A DNA stretch of 64,000 bases from Phaeovulum vinaykumarii (GTDB lineage Bacteria > Pseudomonadota > Alphaproteobacteria > Rhodobacterales > Rhodobacteraceae). The translations under genes and the position numbers were made by a program. Positions 18,156 to 26,771 of the stretch are shown here, piece by piece. The DNA lies in assembly GCF_900156695.1 (NCBI RefSeq), contig NZ_FTOM01000002.1, positions 682,001-746,000 on the forward strand, read 5' to 3'. The stretch's first letter is position 1. Each line of letters opens with the position of its first letter. The notes under the pieces were generated by a model. That model was not told the origin of the DNA. It did no database searches and saw only the letters and a list, made by a program, of their open reading frames with translations.

Positions 18156-18488
18156 ATGAAAACGCTGTCCCAGCGCAAGGCGCAGATCGAGGCGCGGCTG
18201 AACGACCTCGAATGCCGTCTCGATCATATCGCGGACGAGCTGAACGCGCATGAAACCCACGACTGGGAAGATCGCGCGACCGAGCGCGAGGATGACGAGA
18301 TGCTCGAGGATCTGGGCCTGTCGGCGCAGGACGAACAGCGCATGCTGGCCGCGGCCCTCGACCGGATTGCCGATGGCAGCTATGGCGATTGTGTCTTCTG
18401 CGGCGAGAAGATCTCCGAGGAACGGCTGGATCTTCTGCCCGGAACGCCCTTTTGCCGGGCCCATGCGCGGGCTGCCGACCGGCGGTAG
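18156..18488 (+). CDS. DksA/TraR-family zinc-finger protein
   Basis: This 110-residue DksA-like protein probably binds the RNA polymerase secondary channel and modulates transcription. A long helical N-terminal half contains DWEDRA (residues 36-41), matching the DxxDxA tip motif of functional DksA proteins. The zinc site is C79, C82, C100 and H103, so the last Cys of the usual four is His (FCRAH). The ribosome site AAGGAGGAG precedes the ATG. It is shorter than full DksA (about 150 residues), nearer the small DksA/TraR paralogs. The neighbours do not suggest a specific target. Confidence 0.88.
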   Translation: MKTLSQRKAQIEARLNDLECRLDHIADELNAHETHDWEDRATEREDDEMLEDLGLSAQDEQRMLAAALDRIADGSYGDCVFCGEKISEERLDLLPGTPFCRAHARAADRR

Positions 18489-18577
18489 GCGGTGCGCCGG
18501 CCTCGCGGAATTCACGTTGCGCCTGTCTGCCCGGCCGGTAGACTCGCCCGCAGGTGGGATGCGGATGAGAAGGGCCG

Positions 18578-20707
18578 ATGACGGCAGCGCAGAGCCTGAC
18601 CAGGCTGGATCTGCACGAGGGCGTGGGCGTGCTGGATATCGGTGCGGGCCGGCAGACGGCTGCGCCGGTGGTTTCGCAATGGATTGAAGAGCTTGGCGCG
18701 GCGCTTGACCGGCTTGAGGCAGCGCCCCCCGGTGCGCTGGTCCTGCGGGCCGGGGCGGGGGGATGGCCTGCGGTGGGCGATCCGCTCGCGCTGGGCGGAC
18801 CCTTGGCGCCGGGAACGGACGGGGGCGCGCTGGCCGCCCTGGCTGCGCGTCTGGCGGTGGCGCCCTTTCCGGTGGTGGCCGCGCTTTCGGGCGTGGTGAC
18901 GGGCGCGGCGCTGGCACTGGCGCTGGCGGCGGATCTGCGGCTTGCGGCCTCGGGCACGCGCCTGCACCTGCCCGAATCGCGTCTGGCGGCCTTTCCCGCG
19001 GGCGGCGCCTTCGTGCGGCTGATCGGCTATTGCGGCGCGGCGCGGGTGCTGGGGTGGCTTGACGACGGCGGGCAGGTCGAGGCCGCGGCCGCCCGTGACA
19101 GCGGTCTGTTCGATGCCGAGATCCCCCCCGGTGCGGTCGACGGGGCTGCGCTGGCCCTGGCGCGGCGGTTGCTGCGGCCGCAGACGCAGACGGGCGGCGA
19201 CGGGATCGGCCGTGCGATCCGGCCGCGCGACGCGGGGCTGGCCGATCCTGCCCGCGATCTGGCCGCGATCACCGCCTTTGCCGGGCGCGGGCCGGCGGGT
19301 CTGCGCCGCGCGCGCGCCCGGATCGCCGAGGTGGCCGAGGCCGCCCATCTTCTGCCCGAGCCCGCCGCGCAGGCCTTTGCCGCGGTGGCGCTGGCCGATC
19401 TGCTGGCGGCGCCCGAATGCCGGGCGGCGCGGCACCGGGCGCGGGCTGCGGCACGCATCCGGCTGGCACAGGGCGCGGCAGGGCGTCCGGCGCGTCTGGG
19501 CCTGTGGCAGCTTGGGACTGATTCGGTGCCGCTGGCGTTGGCCGCGCTTGATGCCGGGATCGCGGTCGTTCTGGGCGGTGCGGACCCCGGCCCCGTTGCC
19601 GAGGCCCTGACCGCCATCGCCCGGCGGCACGAGGCACGGGTCGCCGGCGGGACGCTCAGCCCGCAGACGCGCGAGAGGCTCTGGGCCAATGTGGATGCCG
19701 GCGGCACCCCCGAGATCCTGTCGGATTGCGACCTGGTCCTGGCGCGCTGTGCGCTGAGCGGGCCGGCTCCGCAGACCCTCGTGCATGCGCTGGGCTCGCA
19801 GACGGTTCTGGCGCTCGAGGCCGGGACCGGCCGCCCCGCCTTTCCGCCGGCCTGCCATGAGAGGCCTGAGCAGGGCTGCGGGGGCTGTGCCGCCTTTGCG
19901 CTGTCGGCGCCCGGCCTGGCCGAGGTCATGGCCCTGCCCGAGGACGACCGCCCCGCCGCGCGCATGTGTCAGCGGCTGAGCCGGGGCGCGCAGACCCGCG
20001 CGCTGCGGGCCTTTGATGCGCTGGGGCATTGTGCGGTTCCGGTCGGTCTGGCCGAACGCCCGCTGGCCGAAGGCGTGCTCTTTGCCGCCATTGCCGCGGC
20101 CGAGCGCTGCGTGATGGCCGGCGCCAGCCCTGCGGCGGTCGATGCCGCAGTTTGTGGCTGGGGCCTGGCCGAGGGCCCCCTGGCCACGGCGGACCGGCTA
20201 GGGTTGGCGCCGCTCAGTGCCGGGTTGCGCGCGCATGGTCTGGCGCCGGGGCCGCTTTTGCTGATGCTGGTGGCCGATGGCGCCCTTGGCCGCGACGCCG
20301 GGCGCGGGTTTCACGACTGGCGGGACGGGACCGCGCGCCCCTCTGAGGGGACCGCGGATCTGATTGCGGCCCTGCGCGCCGAACTGCCCCCGCGCCGGAC
20401 GCCCGATGCCGCGGGCATTGTCGCGCGGGTTCTGGCCGAATGCGTGGATCTGGGGATGCGGGCGCTGCAATCGGGGCGGGTGGACCGTCCGGGCGATCTG
20501 GATCTGATCTCGGTCGCGGCGCTGGGGTTGGGCCCGGCGCATCCGGGCATCATGCGCGCCGCCGAGACGGCGGGGCTTGCGCATCTGCATGCGCTCCTGG
20601 CCGAACTGGCGCAGGAAGGGGCGCGCCCCGCGACCGAACTCTGGTCGGTGCTGCTCCGCAAGGAATTGCAGTTTTCCGACATTGACGCGGCTTCGGCAGA
20701 CGTCTGA
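18578..20707 (+). CDS. Degenerate FadB-like protein (crotonase plus 3-hydroxyacyl-CoA dehydrogenase layout)
   Basis: The 709 residues follow the FadB domain order: crotonase-like part (about 1-190), NAD-domain-like part (about 300-470) and C-terminal dehydrogenase-like part. Key motifs are eroded. The crotonase GGGLE motif reads GAALA, so the first catalytic Glu is replaced by Ala113, while Glu133 in LPESRLAAFP remains. The dinucleotide motif GxGxxG reads QLGTDS at 311-316. The usual HFFSP motif is absent, and a Cys-rich stretch (ACHERPEQGCGGC) occurs instead. I infer lost or changed chemistry. The reading frame is intact and Ala/Arg-rich like its neighbours. Confidence 0.7.
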   Translation: MTAAQSLTRLDLHEGVGVLDIGAGRQTAAPVVSQWIEELGAALDRLEAAPPGALVLRAGAGGWPAVGDPLALGGPLAPGTDGGALAALAARLAVAPFPVVAALSGVVTGAALALALAADLRLAASGTRLHLPESRLAAFPAGGAFVRLIGYCGAARVLGWLDDGGQVEAAAARDSGLFDAEIPPGAVDGAALALARRLLRPQTQTGGDGIGRAIRPRDAGLADPARDLAAITAFAGRGPAGLRRARARIAEVAEAAHLLPEPAAQAFAAVALADLLAAPECRAARHRARAAARIRLAQGAAGRPARLGLWQLGTDSVPLALAALDAGIAVVLGGADPGPVAEALTAIARRHEARVAGGTLSPQTRERLWANVDAGGTPEILSDCDLVLARCALSGPAPQTLVHALGSQTVLALEAGTGRPAFPPACHERPEQGCGGCAAFALSAPGLAEVMALPEDDRPAARMCQRLSRGAQTRALRAFDALGHCAVPVGLAERPLAEGVLFAAIAAAERCVMAGASPAAVDAAVCGWGLAEGPLATADRLGLAPLSAGLRAHGLAPGPLLLMLVADGALGRDAGRGFHDWRDGTARPSEGTADLIAALRAELPPRRTPDAAGIVARVLAECVDLGMRALQSGRVDRPGDLDLISVAALGLGPAHPGIMRAAETAGLAHLHALLAELAQEGARPATELWSVLLRKELQFSDIDAASADV

Positions 20708-20712
20708 CGGGG

Positions 20713-20928
20713 TTATCCCAGCAGAATTCCGACAACCACGCCCATCAGCCCCAGCACCGAGACGAACATCGCCCCGATGTTCAGCGCCACCAGACGCCCC
20801 ATCGCGGCGCGCATCTCGGCGTCGGGCAGTGCCTTGCGGCGCAGCCGCAGAACCGCCACCACCGAGATCAGGATCCCCAAAAGCCCCAGCCCCGAGACCG
20901 CCGTCCCGACCCAGATCAGCATGTCCAT
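20713..20928 (-). CDS. Small two-helix membrane protein
   Basis: This 71-residue protein has two hydrophobic helices, about residues 3-24 and 49-70, joined by a basic loop (LRLRRKALPDAEMRAAMGR). The start at 20928 follows the ribosome site AAGGAG with normal spacing; a longer in-frame reading from 21057 has no such site and would run over the upstream region of gapR. I do not recognise a characterised family. It converges on the FadB-like gene and faces away from gapR, so it is probably transcribed alone. Confidence 0.7.
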   Translation of the reverse strand: MDMLIWVGTAVSGLGLLGILISVVAVLRLRRKALPDAEMRAAMGRLVALNIGAMFVSVLGLMGVVVGILLG

Positions 20929-21055
20929 GCCTTGCTCCTTCTTGGTTCGCCCCGCCCTAGCCCGAGAACCGCGCGCTCGCAAGTCCGGCGCTTGAAGCGC
21001 GGGCGTCAAGCCGCTAGCTAGGTCCGAACCGTTCCCGACATGCCGAGGAAGACCC

Positions 21056-21304
21056 ATGTCCGACGCCAGCTATGCCATCGCCGCCGACGAACTGCGCCAG
21101 TTCATCGAGCAATACGAGCATCTCGAAGCCGAGAAGAAGGACATCACCGAACAGCAGAAGGAGGTCATGTCCGAGGCCAAGGCCCGCGGCTATGACACCA
21201 AGGTGATGAAGAAGCTGATCGCCATGCGTAAGCGCGACAAGGATGACATCGCCGAGGAGGAAGCCATCCTCGAGATGTACAAGGCCGCACTGGGCATGGG
21301 CTGA
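21056..21304 (+). CDS. gapR: GapR-type nucleoid-associated protein (DUF2312)
   Basis: This 82-residue all-helical DNA-binding protein matches GapR over its whole length: AADELRQFIEQYEHLEAEKKDI, then EVMSEAKARGYDTKVMKKLIAMRKRDKD. In Caulobacter, GapR binds AT-rich, overtwisted DNA ahead of replication and transcription forks. The N-terminal coiled coil drives dimerisation and the basic K-V-M-K-K region contacts DNA. The stop overlaps the photolyase start codon (TGATG), so the two genes may be coupled. Confidence 0.93.
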   Translation: MSDASYAIAADELRQFIEQYEHLEAEKKDITEQQKEVMSEAKARGYDTKVMKKLIAMRKRDKDDIAEEEAILEMYKAALGMG

Positions 21305-22719
21305 TGACGGCGCCGGCGCTCTGGTGGCTGCGGCGCGACCTGCGGCTGGCCGAGAACCCGGCCCTGGCCGCGGCGCGGGCCTCGGGGCGGCCGGTGATCG
21401 CGGTCTTTGTCCATGACGAAAGCGTCGCGGCGCTGGGCGCGGCGGCGAAATGGCGGCTGGGGCAGGGGCTTGAGGTCCTTGCCCAGGCGCTGGCGGCGCG
21501 TGGCGGGCGGCTGATCCTGCGCCGCGGCCCGGCCGGGGCGGCGCTGGCGGCGCTGGCGGCCGAGACCGGCGCTGCGGAACTGCACTGGAACCGGCTCTAT
21601 GATCGGGCGTCGCGGGCGCGTGACAGCGCCGTCAAGGCCGAGCTGCGCGCCGCCGGGCTGCGGGTCGAGAGCCACGCCGGCCATGTGATCTTCGAGCCGA
21701 TGTCGGTCGAGACCGGGCAGGGCGGGCCCTACCGGGTCTATTCGCCCTTCTGGCGCGCGGTGAAGGATCGCCCCGTGGCCGCGCCCGAACCCGCGCCCGC
21801 CCACTGGCCCGCGCCCGAGGCCTGGCCGGTCTCGGACCGGCTTGCGGATTGGGCGATGGGGGCGGCGATGCGGCGCGGTGCCGAGGTGCTGGCCCGCCAT
21901 GCCGTGGTGGGCGAAGCAGCCGCCCGAGACCGCCTGGCCGCCTTCATCACGCATCGTATCGACGGCTACCGCGCGCTGCGCGACTTTCCCGCCGAGCCCG
22001 CGACCTCGGGTCTGTCCGAGAACCTGGCCTGGGGCGAGATCGGCCCGCGCACGATCTGGCACGCCGGTCAGGCGGCGCTGGCGCAAGGCGCGCGCGGGGC
22101 CGAGCATTTCCTGAAGGAGCTGGTCTGGCGCGAATTCGCCTGGCACCTGCTTTATCACTTTCCCGACATGGACCACCAGAATTGGCGGCCGGAATGGGAT
22201 GAATTCGACTGGAAACCCGATAATGACGCCGCCGAGGCCTGGCGGCGCGGGCTGACCGGCGAGCCCTTTGTCGATGCCGCCATGCGCCAGATGTATGTCA
22301 CCGGCACGATGCATAATCGCGCGCGGATGATCGCGGCTTCGTATCTGACCAAACATCTGTTGACCGACTGGCGCGTGGGGCTGGCCTGGTTTGCCGATTG
22401 CCTGACCGACTGGGACCCGGCCGCGAATGCGATGGGCTGGCAATGGGTGGCCGGCTGCGGCCCCGATGCTGCGCCCTATTTCCGCATCTTCAACCCCGCC
22501 ACCCAGGCCACGAAATTCGACCCCCACGGCCGCTATCGCCGTGCCTGGATCGCCGAGGGTCAGCCCGCTCCGCCCGACACCGCGCGCGCCTATTTCGACG
22601 CCGTGCCGCGGGCCTGGAACCTGTCGCCCGACCGACCCTATCCGCGCCCGCTTGTGGCGCTGGACGAGGGGCGGCGCCGCGCGCTTGCGGCTTATGAGCA
22701 CTTGCCGCGCAAAAAGTGA
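21304..22719 (+). CDS. phrB: Deoxyribodipyrimidine photolyase (class I CPD type)
   Basis: This light-driven FAD enzyme splits pyrimidine dimers. The 471 residues begin with the photolyase domain (LWWLRRDLRLAENPAL) and continue into the FAD-binding domain with GLSENLAWGEIGPR, FLKELVWREFAWHLLYHFP, the FVDAAMRQMYVTGTMHNRARMI block and DCLTDWDPAANAMGWQWVAG. The Trp residues in the WREF, WDP and WQW strings fit the electron-transfer chain of the family. The EFAWHLLYHFPD form is typical of proteobacterial class I CPD enzymes. It overlaps gapR by one base. Confidence 0.95.
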   Translation: MTAPALWWLRRDLRLAENPALAAARASGRPVIAVFVHDESVAALGAAAKWRLGQGLEVLAQALAARGGRLILRRGPAGAALAALAAETGAAELHWNRLYDRASRARDSAVKAELRAAGLRVESHAGHVIFEPMSVETGQGGPYRVYSPFWRAVKDRPVAAPEPAPAHWPAPEAWPVSDRLADWAMGAAMRRGAEVLARHAVVGEAAARDRLAAFITHRIDGYRALRDFPAEPATSGLSENLAWGEIGPRTIWHAGQAALAQGARGAEHFLKELVWREFAWHLLYHFPDMDHQNWRPEWDEFDWKPDNDAAEAWRRGLTGEPFVDAAMRQMYVTGTMHNRARMIAASYLTKHLLTDWRVGLAWFADCLTDWDPAANAMGWQWVAGCGPDAAPYFRIFNPATQATKFDPHGRYRRAWIAEGQPAPPDTARAYFDAVPRAWNLSPDRPYPRPLVALDEGRRRALAAYEHLPRKK

Positions 22720-22772
22720 TCCGACCTCGGCGGGCCCCCGTAACCAAAGAATTAACCCTTCGGAGGCCCGCG

Positions 22773-23990
22773 ATGCTCGACATGGAAACCCGCAAGGCGC
22801 TGTCTGACGCCGACACCCTTCCGCGCTATTTTCCCCAGGTGTTCCGGGCGGCGCAGAAGATGTCGCGCGGGCGGCTGACCTTCGTGCTGCCCGACAACGG
22901 CCGTTTCGTGGCCGCCGGTGCCGCGCCGGGCCCCGAGGCCGAGCTGATCGTGAACGACCCCGACATTTTCGCCCGTCTGGTGCGCGAGGGCGATCTGGGC
23001 TTCTGCGAGGCCTATATGGACGGCGCCTGGGACAGCCCCGACCTGATGGCGTTCATGCTGCTGGTCCATTCCGGCAACGAGGAGCTTTATGACGGCTTTC
23101 CGGGGCAAGGCCTGGTGCGCGCCTACGAACGCTTCCGCCACTGGTTGCGCGACAATTCCCGCGCTCAGGCCCGGCGCAACATCGCCCACCATTACGATCT
23201 GGGCAACGATTTCTACGCGCTCTGGCTCGACGAGACGATGAGCTATTCCTCGGCGCGTTTCACCGCACCCGATCAGCCGCTGGCCGAGGCGCAGCGCGCC
23301 AAATATGCCGCGCTGGTCGACGGGCTGGGGGTGAAGCCGGGCGATCATGTCCTCGAGATCGGCTGCGGCTGGGGCGGTTTTGCCGAATATGCCGCCGCCG
23401 AACGGGGCCTGCGCGTGACCGGCATCACCATCAGCCGCGCGCAGCTGGACTATGCCCAGGCGCGCATCCAGGCGGCGGGGCTGGCCGACCGGGTCGATCT
23501 GCGTCTTCAGGACTACCGCGACGTGCAGGGCCGCTTTGACGCCATCGCCTCGATCGAGATGTTCGAGGCCGTGGGCGAAGCCTATTGGCCGTCCTATTTC
23601 GACACGCTTTCGCGCTGTCTGGCGCCGGGCGCGCGGGCGGGGCTCCAGGTCATCACCGTGGATGATGCGCGCTTTGAAAGCTACCGCAAGAATGTTGATT
23701 TCATTCGGAAATACATCTTCCCCGGTGGCATGCTGGCGGCGCCGGGCGTGCTGGCCACGCGGGCAGGCGCGGCCGGTCTGCACACGGTCGAGACGCAGCA
23801 TTTCGGCCGCGACTACGCCCGCACGCTGGTCCATTGGCACGACAATTTCCGCGCCGCCTGGCCGCAGATCGAGGCGCTGGGCTTCGATGCGCGGTTCCGG
23901 CGCATGTGGAATTTGTATCTCGCCTCTTGCTTCGGCGCCTTCGAGAGCGGACATTGTGACGTGATCCAGACCTTCCTCGAGAGACGCTGA
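22773..23990 (+). CDS. Cyclopropane-fatty-acyl-phospholipid synthase family methyltransferase
   Basis: This 405-residue SAM-dependent enzyme of the Cfa family probably modifies unsaturated acyl chains of membrane phospholipids. The N-terminal lipid-binding part ends in FCEAYMDGAWDSPDL. The catalytic domain has HYDLGNDFYALWLDETMSYSSA, the SAM motif VLEIGCGWGGFAEYAA, GITISRAQLDYA and the IFPGGML region. The start at 22773 follows CGGAGG; the in-frame ATG at 22716, overlapping the photolyase stop, is possible but lacks a good site. Cfa paralogs can instead make methylated or furan lipids, so the exact product is open. Confidence 0.88.
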   Translation: MLDMETRKALSDADTLPRYFPQVFRAAQKMSRGRLTFVLPDNGRFVAAGAAPGPEAELIVNDPDIFARLVREGDLGFCEAYMDGAWDSPDLMAFMLLVHSGNEELYDGFPGQGLVRAYERFRHWLRDNSRAQARRNIAHHYDLGNDFYALWLDETMSYSSARFTAPDQPLAEAQRAKYAALVDGLGVKPGDHVLEIGCGWGGFAEYAAAERGLRVTGITISRAQLDYAQARIQAAGLADRVDLRLQDYRDVQGRFDAIASIEMFEAVGEAYWPSYFDTLSRCLAPGARAGLQVITVDDARFESYRKNVDFIRKYIFPGGMLAAPGVLATRAGAAGLHTVETQHFGRDYARTLVHWHDNFRAAWPQIEALGFDARFRRMWNLYLASCFGAFESGHCDVIQTFLERR

Positions 23991-23994
23991 CCCC

Positions 23995-24435
23995 ATGCCA
24001 ACGGCCGCCAAACTCGTCGCAGCGCTTCTCATGGCCGCGACGGGGGCGAGCGCGGCCGAGATCGTCGTCCTGGCCATGGCCGAGGTGCGCAATGTCTCCT
24101 GGTTGCCGGGCTTCGTGGCGTTGGTCGGCCTGTTCATGGGATGGACGCTGACCGGCGACCGCGTCGGGCGCGGCTATCTGGGGGCGGTGTCGATGGGGCT
24201 TCAGGGCATGGTGATGACGGTGCTCGGCGCGCTTCTCGGCGTGTCCTTCGCCGAGATGATCGCGCTGGCGCTGCGGCGCCGCTATGACGCGCCGATGGAG
24301 GCGCTCGTGGATGTGGTGGGGCTTGCCTTGCGGTTTTCCGAATATCTGCGCGACCCGCGCGTGCTGGCCATGCTGCTGGCCGGCGGGATCGTGACGGGTG
24401 TCGCGGCTGAATGGGCGGCACGGCGGTGGCGCTGA
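23995..24435 (+). CDS. trgA: Tellurite-resistance-associated membrane protein TrgA
   Basis: This 146-residue protein has about four hydrophobic helices, including an N-terminal one, GFVALVGLFMGWTL, and a C-terminal one ending at MLLAGGIVTGVAAEW. It precedes trgB and cysK, the order described for the R. sphaeroides 2.4.1 high-level tellurite resistance locus, which supports the name. The molecular role of TrgA is not established. It starts four bases after the Cfa-family gene and overlaps trgB by one base. Confidence 0.85.
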   Translation: MPTAAKLVAALLMAATGASAAEIVVLAMAEVRNVSWLPGFVALVGLFMGWTLTGDRVGRGYLGAVSMGLQGMVMTVLGALLGVSFAEMIALALRRRYDAPMEALVDVVGLALRFSEYLRDPRVLAMLLAGGIVTGVAAEWAARRWR

Positions 24436-25592
24436 TGGGAGGGGCGGTCTTCGTTCATGGCACCTTGCGCCATGCGCCCTTGCGCGCCGCCGTTCTGGGC
24501 CATGCGCGCGCCGTGGGTCAGCCGGCGTTCCTGCCGGGGCACAGGCTGGTCGTCGAGATGGTCGATGGCGTCGAAGCCAGCTGGCCGCGCCTTGTCCCCG
24601 ACCCCACGCCCGGCGCGGGGGTCGAAGGGCTGTTCATTCCCCCCCTGACGGCCGAGGATTTCGAACGGCTGACCTATTACGAGGCCGGGCACCGGGCCGA
24701 AACCGTCCGGGTCGACACGCCCGCCGGCCCTCAAGAGGCGCGTCTGTGGCGCGCCGAAGGCCCCCCGCCGCCGGATGTGCGCCCGTGGGATTTCGCGCGC
24801 TGGCAGGCCGAATGGGGCGAAACCGTCACCATCGCCGCGGCCGAATTCATGGATGGGTTCGGTCATGTGCCCGCCGCGCGGCGCATGGGGTTCTATGGGG
24901 CAATGCTGGGGCGGGCGGCTTCGGAACTGCGCGCGCGGGCGCCGCGTCCGGCCCGCCATGTTCACCGCCCCGCGCCCGATGATGTGCAGATCCGCGCGGT
25001 GACCCCCGCCTATGCGCGCTTCTTCCGGCTGGACGAGATCGACCTCTGCCATCGCCGCTTCGATGGCGGCACCGAAGGGCCGCTCGACCGGGCGTGTTTC
25101 GTGTCGGGCGACGCGGTGGTGGTGCTGCCCTATGATCCGGTGACTGACCGGGTGCTTGTGGTCGAACAGATCCGTCTGGGGCCGGTGGCGCGGCGCGACC
25201 CGGCGCCCTGGCTGCTGGAACCCATCGCCGGGCGGATGGAGGCGCGCGAGAGCCCCGAGACGACCGCGCGGCGCGAGACCGCCGAGGAAGCGGGCCTGCA
25301 TCTGTCGCGCCTGATCGCGGCGCCGAACTATTACCCGACCCCCGGCGCGATGAGCGAATTCGTCTATTCCTTTGTCGGGATTGCGGATCTGTCGACGCAG
25401 GCGCCGGGGCTTGGCGGGCTGGACCACGAGGCCGAGGACATCCGCAGCCATGTGCTGAGCTTCGACGAACTGATGGCCGCCGTTACCTCGGGCGAGGTGG
25501 CGACCGGCACGCTGCTGGTGCTGGCGCTCTGGCTTGCGCGCGAACGTGCCGCCTTGCGGGCTGCGGCGGGCGGGGCGGCGGGTTTGGCTTGA
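24435..25592 (+). CDS. trgB: TrgB: gamma-glutamylcyclotransferase-like plus Nudix hydrolase protein
   Basis: This 385-residue two-domain protein is linked to tellurite resistance in R. sphaeroides. The N-terminal part (AVFVHGTLRHAPL, LTYYEAGH) is a gamma-glutamylcyclotransferase-like fold. The C-terminal part is a Nudix hydrolase with an exact Nudix box, G-x5-E-x7-RE-x2-EE-x-GL, starting at GRMEARESPETTARRE, and resembles ADP-ribose pyrophosphatases. The ATG at 24435 overlaps the trgA stop (TGATG) and sits just before the first domain; an ATG at 24411 is also in frame. cysK follows 79 bases later. Confidence 0.88.
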   Translation: MGGAVFVHGTLRHAPLRAAVLGHARAVGQPAFLPGHRLVVEMVDGVEASWPRLVPDPTPGAGVEGLFIPPLTAEDFERLTYYEAGHRAETVRVDTPAGPQEARLWRAEGPPPPDVRPWDFARWQAEWGETVTIAAAEFMDGFGHVPAARRMGFYGAMLGRAASELRARAPRPARHVHRPAPDDVQIRAVTPAYARFFRLDEIDLCHRRFDGGTEGPLDRACFVSGDAVVVLPYDPVTDRVLVVEQIRLGPVARRDPAPWLLEPIAGRMEARESPETTARRETAEEAGLHLSRLIAAPNYYPTPGAMSEFVYSFVGIADLSTQAPGLGGLDHEAEDIRSHVLSFDELMAAVTSGEVATGTLLVLALWLARERAALRAAAGGAAGLA

Positions 25593-25671
25593 GGCTTTGC
25601 GGGCATGGCCCTAAGTCTGTGAGGGGCCGAGACGATCGGTCGCGCCCTGCCAGCAATTGAGGAGCCGTCCC

Positions 25672-26700
25672 ATGCCCCACGCCCAAGACCTTGCCGCGCT
25701 GATCGGCAACACGCCGCTGATTCGCCTGCGCGGCCCTTCCGAGGCCACGGGCTGCACCATTCTGGGCAAGGCGGAATTCATGAACCCCGGCCAGTCGGTC
25801 AAGGACCGCGCCGCGCTCTACATTATCCGCGATGCGGTGGCGCGCGGAGCCCTGCGGCCGGGCGGCACCATCGTCGAGGGCACCGCCGGCAATACCGGGA
25901 TCGGGCTGGCGCTGGTGGGGGCCTCGATGGGGTTCCGCTCGGTGATCGTGATCCCCGAGACCCAGAGCCAGGAAAAGAAGGACATGCTGCGCCTGGCCGG
26001 CGCCGAACTGGTGCAGGTGCCCGCCGCGCCCTATTCGAATCCCAACAATTACGTGCGCTATTCCGGCCGTCTGGCCGAGAAACTTGCACAAACCGAACCA
26101 AACGGCGCAATCTGGGCCAATCAGTTCGACAACACCGCCAACCGCCGCGCGCATGCGGAAACGACCGGCCCCGAGATCTGGGACCAGACCGGCGGCAAGG
26201 TCGACGGCTTCATCTGCGCGGTGGGCTCGGGGGGCACGCTGGCGGGCGTGGCCGCGGCGCTGGCCCCGCGCGGGGTCAAGATCGGGCTGGCCGATCCCGA
26301 TGGCGCGGCGCTCCATGCCTTCTACACCGAAGGGGAGCTGCGCTCCGAGGGCAGTTCGGTGACCGAAGGTATCGGGCAGGGGCGCATCACCGCCAATCTG
26401 GAAGGCTTCCGCCCCGATTTCTCGTGCCGCATTCCCGATGCCGAGGCGCTGCCGGTCCTGTTCGACCTGCTGGCCCACGAGGGGCTGTGCCTGGGCGGGT
26501 CGTCCGGGGTCAATGTCGCCGGGGCCATGCGCATGGCCCGCGAGATGGGTCCGGGCCACACCATTGTCACCGTGCTTTGCGACAGCGGCACGCGGTATCA
26601 GTCCAAATTGTTCAATCCGGCGTTCCTGAAGGCCCGCGACCTGCCGGTTCCGGCCTGGATGGACGGGGACGCGTCGCGCCTGCCCGAAGTGTTCCTCTGA
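25672..26700 (+). CDS. cysK: Cysteine synthase A (O-acetylserine sulfhydrylase)
   Basis: This 342-residue PLP enzyme makes cysteine from O-acetylserine and sulfide. The PLP lysine is K44 in NPGQSVKDRAA; the phosphate loop is GTAGNTGIGLAL, and the substrate loop region EGIGQGRITANLEGF is intact. The GGSSGVN string near the C-terminus is typical of CysK. The ribosome site GAGGAG precedes the ATG. Thiol supply and tellurite reduction are chemically linked, and cysK has been reported alongside trgAB as a tellurite-resistance locus in R. sphaeroides, so the linkage is probably functional. Confidence 0.93.
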   Translation: MPHAQDLAALIGNTPLIRLRGPSEATGCTILGKAEFMNPGQSVKDRAALYIIRDAVARGALRPGGTIVEGTAGNTGIGLALVGASMGFRSVIVIPETQSQEKKDMLRLAGAELVQVPAAPYSNPNNYVRYSGRLAEKLAQTEPNGAIWANQFDNTANRRAHAETTGPEIWDQTGGKVDGFICAVGSGGTLAGVAAALAPRGVKIGLADPDGAALHAFYTEGELRSEGSSVTEGIGQGRITANLEGFRPDFSCRIPDAEALPVLFDLLAHEGLCLGGSSGVNVAGAMRMAREMGPGHTIVTVLCDSGTRYQSKLFNPAFLKARDLPVPAWMDGDASRLPEVFL

Positions 26701-26771
26701 CGGCAAGAGCGCAGAAAAAGACAAATGCCGGGCGGCGAAGCGGCGTGCGGCGGAGCAGAGGTGTTCGATAG

